The notes under the pieces were generated by a model, which worked only from the letters and a program-made list of their open reading frames with translations, made no database searches and was not told the DNA's origin. Shown piece after piece: positions 5,693-5,696 of a stretch of 5,696 nucleotides of DNA. Position numbers and translations under genes: made by a program. Position 1 is the stretch's first letter; each line of letters opens with the position of its first letter. This stretch comes from Chloroflexota bacterium (GTDB taxonomy: Bacteria; Chloroflexota; Limnocylindria; Limnocylindrales; CSP1-4): assembly GCA_021814735.1 (NCBI GenBank), contig JAKAHX010000133.1:1-5696 (forward strand), read 5' to 3'.

Positions 5693-5696
5693 ATGG
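5693..5696 (+). CDS. Start of an unidentified gene (cut by window end)
   Basis: Only ATG and one further base are visible. The call rests on the well-placed AAGGAGG upstream and the 129-base gap after Fem-3. Nothing can be said about the product; the strong ribosome site suggests a well-translated gene. Confidence 0.6.

Overview
This is a very G+C-rich window (by eye well above 70%, with G or C at almost every third codon position). It reads entirely on the plus strand as a cell-wall (peptidoglycan precursor) gene cluster. GTG starts, tight gene packing and promoter-like TAnnnT boxes placed directly before start codons suggest a high-GC, probably monoderm-type lineage, such as Chloroflexota (Limnocylindria- or Dormibacter-like) or an actinobacterium. 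That placement is inference; no rRNA or other strong taxonomic marker is present.

Layout. Bases 1-479 are the C-terminal end of MurJ, the lipid II flippase (four predicted membrane helices). One base after its stop, at 481-1536, comes a FemX/FemAB-family aminoacyltransferase (Fem-1). It is followed by MurE, the Mur ligase that adds the third stem-peptide residue (family-sized start at 1602; an alternative start at 1533 overlaps the Fem-1 stop; end at 3203). A second Fem paralog (Fem-2, 3200-4294) overlaps the murE stop as GTGA. A gap of about 100 bases carries an imperfect GC hairpin and a TATCAT box placed 7 bases before a GTG. A third Fem paralog (Fem-3, 4397-5563) follows. The last 129 bases before the next gene carry a GC hairpin, a weak -10-like box and a textbook Shine-Dalgarno site. 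That site leads into a new ATG at 5693, of which only four bases are visible.

How the genes fit together. MurE builds the tripeptide stem. Fem-type ligases use aminoacyl-tRNA to attach branch residues to the side-chain amine of stem residue 3, on lipid II or its nucleotide precursor, at the cytoplasmic face. MurJ flips the finished lipid II outward. Having all three steps side by side, with three different Fem copies, points to a locus dedicated to making branched (interpeptide-bridged) lipid II. The paralogs differ at conserved acceptor-domain positions, so they probably do not all carry out the same step. The amino acids added, and whether residue 3 is DAP, Orn or Lys, cannot be settled from sequence alone.

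No RNA gene, mobile element, CRISPR array or minus-strand gene is supported. The long minus-strand open frames are GC-bias shadows.
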